Assembly (NCBI GenBank): GCA_937905835.1
Contig: CALCXK010000126.1
Span: 1-25,956, forward strand
From: an uncultured Ilumatobacter sp.
GTDB taxonomy: Bacteria; Actinomycetota; Acidimicrobiia; Acidimicrobiales; Ilumatobacteraceae
Direction: 5' to 3'
DNA length: 25,956 nt
Positions 1 to 8,075 of the stretch are shown here, piece after piece. Each line of letters begins with the position of its first letter. The stretch's first letter is position 1. Under the pieces are notes generated by a model. It was not told the DNA's origin and searched no databases. It was given only the letters and a program-made list of their open reading frames with translations. The position numbers were made by a program, and so were the translations under genes.

Positions 1-1956
1 ACCACGACGACGACCACGACGACCGTGTCGACGACGCGGGCCCCGGTCGGCCAGACGGCACCACCGGGCGTGAGCCGAACCACGACGACGACGACGACCA
101 CGGTTCCACCCGTCCCCAGCCTGACGGTCGACATCGCCAACTTCGAGGCAATCACCAACGCTGACGGCGCCGTCTTCGATCAGATCCTCGGCCAAAAAGC
201 GCAGCCGGGTGCGTTCCGCAACAACATCGACGGTGTCCGGTTCGCCGATGTTCGTAACCAGATCAAGATCGTCACACCCACCGAGGCGATCCTCACCCTC
301 GACATACCGACCGACGTCGGCGGCAACGAGGTGCCGAGCGGACCGGACAGCCTTGAGTTCCCAAACCCTGGCTTCACACCAATTCGCATGCAGCTCCTCA
401 TCGACGACAACCTCGTTGCCACTCACGGCACAATCATCGAACGCCGACCAGGCAACAACGAGACCCAACGTCCAGCCGAGCCCATCACGCTGGGGTTGAT
501 CGCTGAAGTCGGCCGGTCTCATGGGTCGGTGACCGACGCCCAGGCCACGCAGGATCAGATCGTCGCCCTCGTCGGTGCCGCTGCGCAGCTCACTCCTCCC
601 ATCCTCGCGGCCGTGCCACCCGAGGCAGTCTCTCAGCTTCCCGATCCTCAAGCGGCAGCGGCAGCGTTCGACAACGACGAAATCACCACCTACACCGACG
701 TCGTCCTGGACGTGTCATCAGCCGTCGCCGCAGGCGTCACCGACGTCTTCACCCGAGCCCTCAACGCCGGCGAAAACATCGTCACCGACATCTTGCATCA
801 AACGCCAACCCGCGTCGCGTGGATCGCCTCGGCACCGCTCAGCAGTGGCGGAGCACAGCTGCTTCGCGACCTGGGCGTGCGGTACGTGGTGATGACACCT
901 GAGCTCTACGCGACGACTATCTCCGAGGACGTTCCCGACACGGACCGGTTCGTCGAGCTCCCGCTGCCCGACGGCAGCACAATGCCCGTCCTACTGGTCG
1001 ACCGACTCGGGGCGTCGTTGACCTCGGACATCGCCGACGACGTTCTCGCTGAACAGACAGCCGTCGAATGGGCCGTTCGGCTGGCCACCGAATTGGTTCT
1101 CGACCACCGAGACAACGGTCGTACTGTCCGCCGGACGCGGCTTCTCGCTGGGCCAAACCTCACGGCGTCCGATCCGCGACTCATCAACGCGCTCGCCGAC
1201 ATTGCCGAACTCACACCCGACCTCCGCTTTGCTGCCCCATCGACGTTGATCGGCTCGACTGACATGCAACGCCTTCCGTCACGCGATATCACGTTCCCGG
1301 ACGTCGCAGGACCCGATCTCACTACACGCCTCCAACGCATCAACGCCTCCAAGCTGTCACTGGCCAGCGTCGGATCGATGTTGGCAGCCGACGGCGGACA
1401 GACAGGTGATTGGTTCGAGGCACTCGATCGCCTCGTCTCGACATCTGTTAACGACAGCGCAGCCAACGCCCGGATTGACGGTCTGCTCGATGAAGCCCGT
1501 CGGATTCGTACCGCGGTTGTCCTCCCCGATCCGTTCACCTTCACGCTGACAGGCAACGTCGACGAAATCACCATTCGGGTCAGGAACACCAGCAGTAACC
1601 CCCTCACCGTCATGTTGCAGATGTCATCATCAAAACTCAGCTTTCCTCACAACAACCAGTTGATCACCCTGCGCCCGAACGACAGCACCGACATCCGGGT
1701 GCCGGTCAGAGCTCGCTCGAATGGAACCTCAGCTGTCCAGGTCGCGTTGCTCACGCCGCTCGGCGATCCACTCGGCGAACCAGTGGTATTGACATCACGC
1801 GTGAACGCACTCACCGGGCTCGGCCAGGTACTCACAGGCGCACTCATCCTGATGCTGGGTGCTTGGTGGTTCGCGAACTGGCGTCAACGACGCACTGCCG
1901 ATTCAGCTGCAGATGGCGACGCCAGCGCCGAGGCGACTAACCTTCCATCTTCGTGA
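1..1956 (+). CDS. DUF6049-family secreted/membrane protein (5' end outside window)
   Basis: The reading frame is open from the first base, so this is the C-terminal 651 residues of a longer protein whose signal peptide would lie upstream. It opens with Thr-rich low-complexity stretches encoded by ACG/ACC repeats (1-27 and 79-102). A long extracytoplasmic region follows, then a beta-rich domain near the C-terminus, one transmembrane helix close to the end (around LTGALILMLGAWWFANW) and a short charged tail. The layout (outside domain, C-terminal anchor), the C-terminal beta-domain and the position a few genes before a SigM-type sigma factor match actinobacterial DUF6049 proteins such as mycobacterial Rv3909. 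Function of the family is unknown; the envelope location is inferred from topology. The stop overlaps the next start as GTGA, implying translational coupling with degV. The family call rests on recognition by eye, not on a profile search. Confidence 0.75.
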   Translation, partial: TTTTTTTTVSTTRAPVGQTAPPGVSRTTTTTTTTVPPVPSLTVDIANFEAITNADGAVFDQILGQKAQPGAFRNNIDGVRFADVRNQIKIVTPTEAILTLDIPTDVGGNEVPSGPDSLEFPNPGFTPIRMQLLIDDNLVATHGTIIERRPGNNETQRPAEPITLGLIAEVGRSHGSVTDAQATQDQIVALVGAAAQLTPPILAAVPPEAVSQLPDPQAAAAAFDNDEITTYTDVVLDVSSAVAAGVTDVFTRALNAGENIVTDILHQTPTRVAWIASAPLSSGGAQLLRDLGVRYVVMTPELYATTISEDVPDTDRFVELPLPDGSTMPVLLVDRLGASLTSDIADDVLAEQTAVEWAVRLATELVLDHRDNGRTVRRTRLLAGPNLTASDPRLINALADIAELTPDLRFAAPSTLIGSTDMQRLPSRDITFPDVAGPDLTTRLQRINASKLSLASVGSMLAADGGQTGDWFEALDRLVSTSVNDSAANARIDGLLDEARRIRTAVVLPDPFTFTLTGNVDEITIRVRNTSSNPLTVMLQMSSSKLSFPHNNQLITLRPNDSTDIRVPVRARSNGTSAVQVALLTPLGDPLGEPVVLTSRVNALTGLGQVLTGALILMLGAWWFANWRQRRTADSAADGDASAEATNLPSS

Positions 1957-2816
1957 GTGCGCCAACAAACATCGTTCGTATCGTCACCGACAGCTCGTGT
2001 GACCTGCCCCAGGAAATCGCCGACGAACTCGGCATCGTGATCGTGCCGCTCAGCATCCGCTTTGGCGACGAAGAACTGATCGACCGCGAAGAGCTCACGG
2101 TCGCCGAGTTCTGGAGCCGGTGCGCCGAATCAGACATGCTGCCCGAAACCGCAGCACCCGCACCCGGCCAGTTCGAGACCGTCTACCGACGGCTCAAAGA
2201 CGAAGGCGCGGCAGGTGTGGTTGTCGTCTCGCTGTCGGGTGCCCTCTCGGCGACGATGCAGAGCGCTCAACTCGCAGCACGTTCCATCGCCAACGACGAC
2301 TCGATCGACTTCGACGTCCGCGTCGTCGACAGCCGCACCGTCACCCTCGGACTCGGCACCATAGCGCTCGCCTGTGCACGCGTCGGGCGCGACGGCGGAT
2401 CGATTGGTGACGTCGAAGCACTCGCAACCGACCTCGCCCAGCGCACCCGTGTATTCGGTGCACTCGACACGCTCGAGAACTTGAAGAAGGGCGGCCGCGT
2501 CGGCAACGCGAAGGCGATGCTCGCCACTGCCCTGTCGATCAAGCCGATCATCGAAGTCGCAGGTGGCGTCGTCGAAGAAGCCGGCAAACAGCGGACCCGT
2601 TCAAAGGCGCTCAAGTACCTCGTCGACAAGGTAAAAAGCTTCGATGGCAAGATCGAAAACCTCGCCGTACTCCATGCCGACTGCAGCGATGTCGGCATAT
2701 TTATCGACATGCTCACCCCGCACTACGACGGCGAGATTGTCATCGGCGAGATCGGCCCAGTGATCGGCACCCACGGGGGTCGAGGCACGATCGGCGTGGC
2801 GTTCCACGAACTCTAG
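1953..2816 (+). CDS. degV: DegV family fatty-acid-binding protein (FakB-like)
   Basis: A 287-residue protein of normal length for the DegV/FakB family, which binds a fatty acid in a buried pocket and, in Firmicutes, presents it to the kinase FakA. Visible family motifs are VTDSSCDLP (residues 11-19), SLSGALSATMQSA (about 93-105), an ENLKKGGRVG motif and a final GPVIGTHGG motif lining the lipid head-group site. Start GTG at 1953 overlaps the upstream stop by four bases (GTGA). No FakA-type kinase (DAK domains) is in the window, so the partner is unknown. DegV is not part of the usual mycobacterial order here; it sits between the DUF6049 gene and the kinase. Fatty-acid binding is family knowledge; the substrate is not visible. 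Confidence 0.9.
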   Translation: MSAPTNIVRIVTDSSCDLPQEIADELGIVIVPLSIRFGDEELIDREELTVAEFWSRCAESDMLPETAAPAPGQFETVYRRLKDEGAAGVVVVSLSGALSATMQSAQLAARSIANDDSIDFDVRVVDSRTVTLGLGTIALACARVGRDGGSIGDVEALATDLAQRTRVFGALDTLENLKKGGRVGNAKAMLATALSIKPIIEVAGGVVEEAGKQRTRSKALKYLVDKVKSFDGKIENLAVLHADCSDVGIFIDMLTPHYDGEIVIGEIGPVIGTHGGRGTIGVAFHEL

Positions 2817-2844
2817 ATTTTCGCTGGGGTCCTGTCGCCTGCCC

Positions 2845-2895
2845 GTTTTGTGTGAGCAATAACGGCGTCGGTCCCTAGAAACGCTCACACAGAAC
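2845..2895. repeat. Inverted-repeat element, copy A (41-nt core GTGTGAG-N27-CTCACAC)
   Basis: The core is GTGTGAG (2850-2856), 27 nt, then CTCACAC (2884-2890). The arms extend to a 13-bp stem (2845-2857 with 2883-2895) with one T-G wobble. A second copy with the same arms and exactly the same 27-nt spacing lies at 18625-18665. It occupies the degV-kinase gap (2817-2973), starting 28 nt after the degV stop. Nothing else was recognised in that gap. Confidence 0.7.
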
Positions 2896-2973
2896 ACGCG
2901 GCCACCAAAACAACGCAGAGAACCACCGACAACAATCGCGACAGGTCGAATAACACAGCGCCAACCGGGTTCA

Positions 2974-4926
2974 TTGACCCAAGATCAAACCGTCAGCCAA
3001 GTAACGTCTGATTCGACCATGTCCGACCTGCCTTCAACGCTGATTGCCGAGCGTTACGAACTGAAACGCCGCCTGGCTCAAGGTGGGATGGCCGAGGTCT
3101 GGCTCGCTGTTGACCTCACACTGGACCGGAAAGTCGCCGTCAAGTGGCTCAAGCCTGCACTGGCTTCTGACGAGGTCGTTGCGGAACGCTTTCGACGCGA
3201 GGCAATCGCTGCGGCGAGCCTCAACCACCCAAACATCGTGGCAGTCCACGACGTGTTTGAGCACGAGGGTCGCCAGGCCGTGGTGATGCAACTCGTCGAC
3301 GGAAAAAGCCTGCGGCAGTTGCTCGACACCCAAAAGCGCCTCTCCCCCGAGCTCACCGGCCACATCGGGGCCTGCACGGCGGCGGCGCTGCATCACGCGC
3401 ACGAAAACAACTTTGTCCACCGTGACGTGAAGCCCGGCAACATCATGATCACGGCGGACGGTCGAGTACTCCTCACCGATTTCGGCATCGCCAAAGCCTT
3501 GCAGGGCGGCGACGACCTGACGAGCGAAAACATCATGATGGGCACGGCGAAGTACCTGTCGCCCGAGCAGGTCCGTGGCAAGAAGCTCGACGGGCGCGCC
3601 GACCTCTACTCACTGGGCCTGGTCTTGTACGAGTGCCTCGCCGGTCGCGTGCCGTTCCTCGGCGAGAGCGATGCCGACACTGCGCTGGCCCGCCTCCAGC
3701 GAGACCCCACCGACCTCTCACAACTCCGTGCCACGCTGCCGACAAGCCTGGTAACGATCATCCACCAGCTTCTCGCCCGCAACCCAATGCACCGTCCGGC
3801 AACCGGCGCCGACCTGGTTGCCGCGCTCGAACAGGCAGCAGCCGAAGGCCCGCCTGAGATCGACGAGACCCCTCACGAACGCTCGACGGTCGCGCCATTC
3901 TCGGCAGGTCGTCTTCGTCGTGCGCCCTCTGATCTTGGTGGCCGTGCCGACGACCGTCGTCGCGCCACCCGCGGTGACTCATCTCCTCACGGAACTCTGC
4001 GCCAGCGTAGCGATCCGGCACCGAGTGGTCCGCCATTGCGTGAGTATCGTTCCGATGCGCACCAAGAAGCCGCCCGCCCCGTACCTGAGCGTCGCCGCAT
4101 CCCCGGTGAGCCCGAGCGGATCACCGGCACAGTACCGATTCAGCAACTCCCACGGGTTCCTCGTCAGCGCGACAACACCCCGCACGCTGGAGCGCAGCTC
4201 CGTGGCAAGCCAGTCAAGGGCATGTCGCAGGGGTGGAAGCCATCGGTCACCGTGATCGGCGGGCTGCTGCTGTTGGCCACCATCGTCGCGATTGCGCTCG
4301 TGATGAGCGCCCAGTTTGGAAGTGACAACGACGGGTTAAATCGAGCGGAGATAGTAGTCCCTGATGATTCGATTCTCGCTGGAGGAGACACCTCAACAGG
4401 TGACGCCGAAGCGAGTGGTGAGAACCCGACGCCCAGAGACGACCCTGCTATCGACACGCCAGTTGGCCCTGCCTCGATCGCCGATGTCATAACGTTCGAC
4501 CCAGACGGCAACGGCGAAGAGAACGACGACGAAGCGGTCCTCGCCATCAGCGATGGCGACGCAAGCACCAACTGGCGTACCGTGTGCTACGGCGGTGAGT
4601 ACATGGGCGGCAAGGTTGGTGTCGGCCTCGTCATCACCCTCGATCAACCCGCGCAACAGGCACTGACGGTCGACGTGATCAACGGCCCGTACATCGTCGA
4701 CTTTTACACGTCGACAGCCCCAACCGCCCCGGGCGAACTCAGTGGCTGGGATGGCCAGCTCGGTGCTCAAAGGTTCGCTGCTGAAGGCGAAGTCCTGCAA
4801 ACCGACGTTCCAGCAGCTCCCGTGCGCCACGTGCTCATCCTGCTGAAGCAGCTCGGCGCCGACACATCGTGCAGTGCCAACAACCCATTCCGCGGTCGGT
4901 TAGGCGAGATCGCCTTGGTCGGTTAA
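2974..4926 (+). CDS. Transmembrane Ser/Thr protein kinase with C-terminal discoidin-like extracytoplasmic domain
   Basis: A PknB-type kinase of up to 650 residues. All catalytic elements are present: glycine loop AQGGMAEVW (35-43), VAVK lysine K57, helix-C E76, HRD (149-151) with K153 and N156, DFG (169-171), SPE (196-198) and D210. An Arg/Pro-rich juxtamembrane linker (about 290-420) leads to one transmembrane helix (about 424-446) and an outside domain (about 490-650). That domain contains FDPDGNGEENDDEA, a DGDASTNWRT motif and two cysteines, resembling the galactose-binding-like C-terminal domain of mycobacterial MurJ/MviN (Rv3910). Rv3910 fuses MurJ to a pseudokinase and this domain; here MurJ is absent and the kinase looks active. 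The start is uncertain: TTG 2974 extends the frame, while ATG 3019 (MSDLPSTLIAERY) is equally plausible; neither has a clear ribosome site. The sigma gene follows 24 nt later. Confidence 0.9.
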   Translation: MTQDQTVSQVTSDSTMSDLPSTLIAERYELKRRLAQGGMAEVWLAVDLTLDRKVAVKWLKPALASDEVVAERFRREAIAAASLNHPNIVAVHDVFEHEGRQAVVMQLVDGKSLRQLLDTQKRLSPELTGHIGACTAAALHHAHENNFVHRDVKPGNIMITADGRVLLTDFGIAKALQGGDDLTSENIMMGTAKYLSPEQVRGKKLDGRADLYSLGLVLYECLAGRVPFLGESDADTALARLQRDPTDLSQLRATLPTSLVTIIHQLLARNPMHRPATGADLVAALEQAAAEGPPEIDETPHERSTVAPFSAGRLRRAPSDLGGRADDRRRATRGDSSPHGTLRQRSDPAPSGPPLREYRSDAHQEAARPVPERRRIPGEPERITGTVPIQQLPRVPRQRDNTPHAGAQLRGKPVKGMSQGWKPSVTVIGGLLLLATIVAIALVMSAQFGSDNDGLNRAEIVVPDDSILAGGDTSTGDAEASGENPTPRDDPAIDTPVGPASIADVITFDPDGNGEENDDEAVLAISDGDASTNWRTVCYGGEYMGGKVGVGLVITLDQPAQQALTVDVINGPYIVDFYTSTAPTAPGELSGWDGQLGAQRFAAEGEVLQTDVPAAPVRHVLILLKQLGADTSCSANNPFRGRLGEIALVG

Positions 4927-4950
4927 TTCCATGGATGAGATGTAGCGCTG

Positions 4951-5616
4951 ATGGCTCCGATCTCCGATGACGAGCTGGTGGCTGCAGCACAGAGTGGCGA
5001 TCGCAACGCACTCGACCAGCTCCTACGCCGCCACTACGACCGGATCTACGCGGTCTGCCGGCGGTTGACAGGGGACGCCGACGACGCCTGCCAAGAAGCA
5101 CTGATCAAGATCACTCGAAGCCTGCCGCGATTCGATGGGCGAGCAGCATTCGGCACCTGGGCATACCGCATCGCCACCAACGCCTCACTCGACGAGCTTC
5201 GCAAACGGAAGCGTCGTTCCCTCCTGCATTCGATCAACCCACGCACCGACGGTTCCGATGGTGTCGAGCCTGAGGTGATTGACCCGATGGCCGCCAAACG
5301 CATCGACGCGATCGATGATCGGCTCGCGATCGACGAAGCGCTCCGTGAACTCAGTGACGACTTCAACGCCGCGGTCGTCCTGCGCGACGTGGCCGACCTC
5401 GACTACGACGAGATCGCGGACATCCTCGAGATTCCAGTCGGCACGGTGAAATCACGAATCGCTCGAGGACGTGCCGCACTGGCAGCGTCACTGCGCCTCG
5501 ACGACCCGCTCACTCAACTCGTCAGCACGCATGACAAGGTGCGCAGCGCCACCGAAGAAATCCGCATCAGCGGGAACCAGACCACCGATCAAGAACGTCC
5601 AACAGACTCAACATGA
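4951..5616 (+). CDS. sigM: ECF RNA polymerase sigma factor, SigM-like
   Basis: A 221-residue ECF sigma factor. Region 2 spans about residues 8-88 (RRHYDRIYAVCRRL, then DDACQEALIKITRSL and FGTWAYRIATNASLDELRKR). Region 4 spans about 126-178 and ends in the helix-turn-helix YDEIADILEIPVGTVKSRIARG. A polar tail of about 40 residues follows. It lies 24 nt after the kinase and its TGA overlaps the ATG of the next gene (ATGA), the usual coupling of an ECF sigma to its anti-sigma. The position before trxB-trxA-cwlM equals that of sigM in Mycobacterium, which is the reason for the symbol; orthology was not tested. No autoregulatory promoter was identified in the 24-nt gap, so it is probably transcribed from upstream. 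Confidence 0.9.
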   Translation: MAPISDDELVAAAQSGDRNALDQLLRRHYDRIYAVCRRLTGDADDACQEALIKITRSLPRFDGRAAFGTWAYRIATNASLDELRKRKRRSLLHSINPRTDGSDGVEPEVIDPMAAKRIDAIDDRLAIDEALRELSDDFNAAVVLRDVADLDYDEIADILEIPVGTVKSRIARGRAALAASLRLDDPLTQLVSTHDKVRSATEEIRISGNQTTDQERPTDST

Positions 5617-6560
5617 GCGACGACCAAACTTTTCTTGCGAGCGCGTATCTCGACGGGGACGCCACGCCAGAAGAACGCGCCCAGGTCGATGGAGATCCCA
5701 CAGCACTCGCGGAAGTGGAACGCCTCCGCCAGGTCCGGGCCGTTCTCCGCCAGACAGACAGCGCACTGATCTCGACACGCGAGCGGCACCTCGCTACCGC
5801 CCTCGAGGTCTGGGACCGTCTACCGACCAGCGAATTCAGCGACAACGCCACACCCGTCGGAACACAGTCCGCAGCAGCAGTTGGACAGGCATCGATCACG
5901 TCACCGACATCGCTTGGCGCGCGCCGTCAACGTCGCGGCGTTCGTGGCCTCCTCGCTCTCGCGGCAGGCCTCGTCGTCATCGTTGGTGGTGGCATCGTCG
6001 CCCGGGGGTTTATCTCCTCAAACAACACCAACGACAGCATCGCCAGCGAGGCTCACGACCAAGGCCTCAGCCTGCAAGCCGAACGTGAAATGGAAGCAGC
6101 CGACGAGACGTTTAACGATGCAGGCGCCACCGAGTTACGCACCGCCGATGTCCCTCCAGCCTCCGAGGCCGACACGCTGATTGGTGGCGAGAGCGCTGGT
6201 CCGCCCGACGAAGATCTCGAAGTGCTGAGCAATGCTGAAGAACTTGCGGACTTCGCGAACGATCTCAACCGCATCACGCTCCACAGCGATATGAACGGCG
6301 TCGAGGAAGTTGTAGCTAAGCAAACCGCTCAGAGCGATGCGCCTGCGGACGACAATGTCCAAGCCGCTCCGGCCGACACCCTGCCGTTACAGTTCCCGCT
6401 GTGTGGCCTGGTCACTCGGATTGTCGGGCCAGCCCGCTGGGATGCCCCAGGCCTGTTCGACAAGCCTGTAATTGTCGGCATCGACGACATCACCGGTGAA
6501 GCCGTGGCCTACCAGGCCGACGGTTGCACGGTCATTGCTCGGACGCCGCCGCTGCCCTGA
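5613..6560 (+). CDS. Membrane anti-sigma factor (cognate to the SigM-like sigma)
   Basis: A 315-residue single-pass protein. The cytoplasmic N-terminus (1-60: LASAYLDGDATPEERAQV and a VERLRQVRAVLRQ helix) looks like an anti-sigma domain but has no His or Cys, so it lacks the HxxxCxxC zinc motif. Residues 109-131 form the transmembrane helix (GLLALAAGLVVIVGGGIVA). The outside part is long and acidic and ends in a small domain with the only two cysteines (C264, C305), which could form a disulfide. The ATGA overlap with the sigma gene and the topology make the anti-sigma role likely. The corresponding mycobacterial gene (Rv3912) holds the same position. What the outer domain senses cannot be read from the sequence. 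Confidence 0.85.
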   Translation: MSDDQTFLASAYLDGDATPEERAQVDGDPTALAEVERLRQVRAVLRQTDSALISTRERHLATALEVWDRLPTSEFSDNATPVGTQSAAAVGQASITSPTSLGARRQRRGVRGLLALAAGLVVIVGGGIVARGFISSNNTNDSIASEAHDQGLSLQAEREMEAADETFNDAGATELRTADVPPASEADTLIGGESAGPPDEDLEVLSNAEELADFANDLNRITLHSDMNGVEEVVAKQTAQSDAPADDNVQAAPADTLPLQFPLCGLVTRIVGPARWDAPGLFDKPVIVGIDDITGEAVAYQADGCTVIARTPPLP

Positions 6561-6620
6561 GCCAGAGCGCTCACGGTTGCAACAGACCTGCTTCGTGAGG
6601 TGAGCGACGACGAGCGCGGC

Positions 6621-6626
6621 TAGCCT
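6621..6626 (+). promoter_or_regulatory. Candidate -10 element of a leaderless promoter
   Basis: TAGCCT fits the actinobacterial -10 pattern TANNNT and ends 9 nt before the ATG at 6636. The gene has no visible ribosome site, so a leaderless or nearly leaderless transcript is plausible. No convincing -35 is seen. Confidence 0.35.
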
Positions 6627-6635
6627 TTCACATCT

Positions 6636-6959
6636 ATGCCGGGGAATCCGCTGACAGATCCGAACTGGGCCGACGAAACGACCGACACGGTCGTCCGACT
6701 GGTCGGCACCGTGCGCGACAGGGCAACGACCCCGATTGTCTATGCCGCCCGAGGGCTCGTCTTCGGTCTGATCGCGCTGTTCCTCGGCGTGTTCGCCGTG
6801 GTCATCCTGCTCGTCGGACTCACACGGGGCCTGCAGTCGGCACTCGACTGGCAATTCGAACACGCCCGTTCGGTATACGTCAGCTACCTGGTCACCGGGG
6901 GAATCTTCTCCTTCATCGGGTTGTTGTTGTTCAAGAAGCGCAACGCCAACGCTTCCTAA
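6636..6959 (+). CDS. Small two-TM membrane protein, unknown function
   Basis: A 107-residue protein with a soluble N-terminus of about 35 residues and two hydrophobic helices: GLVFGLIALFLGVFAVVILLV (split here as about residues 40-60) and YLVTGGIFSFIGLLLF (about 84-99). A KKRNAN basic tail follows, suggesting both ends are cytoplasmic. It resembles the small two-helix proteins common in actinobacterial envelope loci, but I recognise no specific family. It lies between the anti-sigma gene and trxB, separated from both by about 80 nt, and has its own candidate -10. A possible terminator hairpin follows its stop at once. Codon use looks like that of its neighbours, so it is probably real. Confidence 0.75.
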   Translation: MPGNPLTDPNWADETTDTVVRLVGTVRDRATTPIVYAARGLVFGLIALFLGVFAVVILLVGLTRGLQSALDWQFEHARSVYVSYLVTGGIFSFIGLLLFKKRNANAS

Positions 6960-6960
6960 T

Positions 6961-6983
6961 CGTCCGGTGTCGTTGCCCGGACG
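6961..6983 (+). terminator. Stem-loop after the two-TM gene
   Basis: CGTCCGG (6961-6967) pairs with CCGGACG (6977-6983) across a 9-nt loop, starting one base after the TAA stop. Only a short T-containing tail (TTCT) follows, so it is a weak terminator candidate separating this gene from trxB. Confidence 0.4.
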
Positions 6984-7043
6984 TTCTGGGAACTACCGGC
7001 GCGGTGCGCACCAATTCCCCTCTCATTACACCCGGAGACGCTG

Positions 7044-8039
7044 ATGTCTGAATCCACCGCAAGCACCCCTGACGTCCGCGATGTCGTGATCATTGGTTCA
7101 GGCCCCGCCGGCCTCACTGCAGCGATCTATACCGCTCGCGCCTCACTCGCACCACTGTTGATCGAAGGCGAACCGTCGAGCACCAGCGACCAGCCTGGCG
7201 GCCAACTCATGCTCACCACCGAAGTCGAGAACTTTCCCGGATTCCGTGATGGGATCATGGGCCCCGAGTTGATGGCCGAAATGCGGGCACAGGCCGAGCG
7301 CTTCGGCACCGAAGTCATCACCGAGAAGGTGACCGACGTCGACGTCGACGTACGGCCCTTCAAGATCACCGTTCGTGACCGGGAGTTCTTCGCCAAGTCA
7401 ATCATCGTCAGCACCGGCGCCCAGTCCCTCATGCTCGGCCTCCCCGAAGAACAGCGCCTCATCGGTTATGGCCTCTCTACCTGCGCCACCTGCGACGGGT
7501 TCTTCTTTCGCGGCCATGCGATTGCCGTCGTCGGCGGGGGTGACTCCGCCCTGGAAGAGGCCACCTTCCTCACGAAGTTCGCCGACAAGGTCACCATCGT
7601 CGTTCGCCGTAGCGAACTGCGTGCCTCGAAAATCATGCAGAATCGCGCCCTCGCCAATCCGAAGATCGAGTTCCTCTGGAACTCCCAGATCACCAAGATC
7701 CACGGTGCAGAAAAGGTCAGCGGCGCCGAGATCACCAACACCGTTGACGGATCGACCTCCGAATTGCCAATCACTGGTCTGTTCATCGCCATCGGACACA
7801 AGCCGAACACCGATCTCTTCCGTGGCAAGCTCGACATGGACGAAGCCACCGGATACCTCCGAACTGTGCCCGACTCGACATACACCAATGTTGCTGGCGT
7901 CTTCGCCTGTGGTGACGTGCAGGACTCGGTGTACAGACAGGCAATCACCGCCGCCGGGTCCGGGTGTATGGCGGCCATCGACGCCGAACGCTGGCTCGAA
8001 GAAGCACATGATGTCGGGGCGGACATCCCCAATTCCTGA
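7044..8039 (+). CDS. trxB: Thioredoxin reductase
   Basis: A 331-residue FAD/NADPH flavoenzyme that passes electrons from NADPH to thioredoxin in the cytoplasm. Seen in order: FAD-binding GSGPAGLTAAIYTARA (18-33), redox disulfide CATC (C147, C150), NADPH-binding VVGGGDSALEEA, and the C-terminal FAD motif GVFACGDVQD. Length and domain order are those of low-molecular-weight bacterial TrxB. The start is fixed by a good ribosome site, GGAG at 7034-7037, six bases before ATG 7044. Unlike many actinobacteria where trxB and trxA nearly touch, 138 nt separate them here, and that gap contains a SigR/SigH-type promoter match for trxA. A palindrome GGTGCGCACC (7003-7012) lies upstream; its role is unknown. 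Confidence 0.97.
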   Translation: MSESTASTPDVRDVVIIGSGPAGLTAAIYTARASLAPLLIEGEPSSTSDQPGGQLMLTTEVENFPGFRDGIMGPELMAEMRAQAERFGTEVITEKVTDVDVDVRPFKITVRDREFFAKSIIVSTGAQSLMLGLPEEQRLIGYGLSTCATCDGFFFRGHAIAVVGGGDSALEEATFLTKFADKVTIVVRRSELRASKIMQNRALANPKIEFLWNSQITKIHGAEKVSGAEITNTVDGSTSELPITGLFIAIGHKPNTDLFRGKLDMDEATGYLRTVPDSTYTNVAGVFACGDVQDSVYRQAITAAGSGCMAAIDAERWLEEAHDVGADIPNS

Positions 8040-8075
8040 CGTTCATTCCTGATCGGCAACGGTCCGCCGAGAGCG

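Noticed and set aside
906..1613. 235-codon - strand frame opposite the DUF6049 gene
   Set aside because: Ser/Arg-rich antisense translation with no motif or ribosome site.
2850..2890. CRP-like half sites TGTGA ... TCACA in the repeat element
   Set aside because: CRP/FNR sites have six bases between half sites; here more than 25 separate them.
3818..4255. Possible frameshift in the Arg/Pro-rich linker of the kinase, with a competing + strand frame
   Set aside because: The main frame stays open without stops through to the transmembrane helix and outer domain, and the competing frame has no recognisable sequence.
6990..7016. SigR/SigH-type promoter upstream of trxB
   Set aside because: GGAAC on the + strand is not followed by GTT at 17-19 bases; the - strand match has a 20-base spacer and faces away from trxB.
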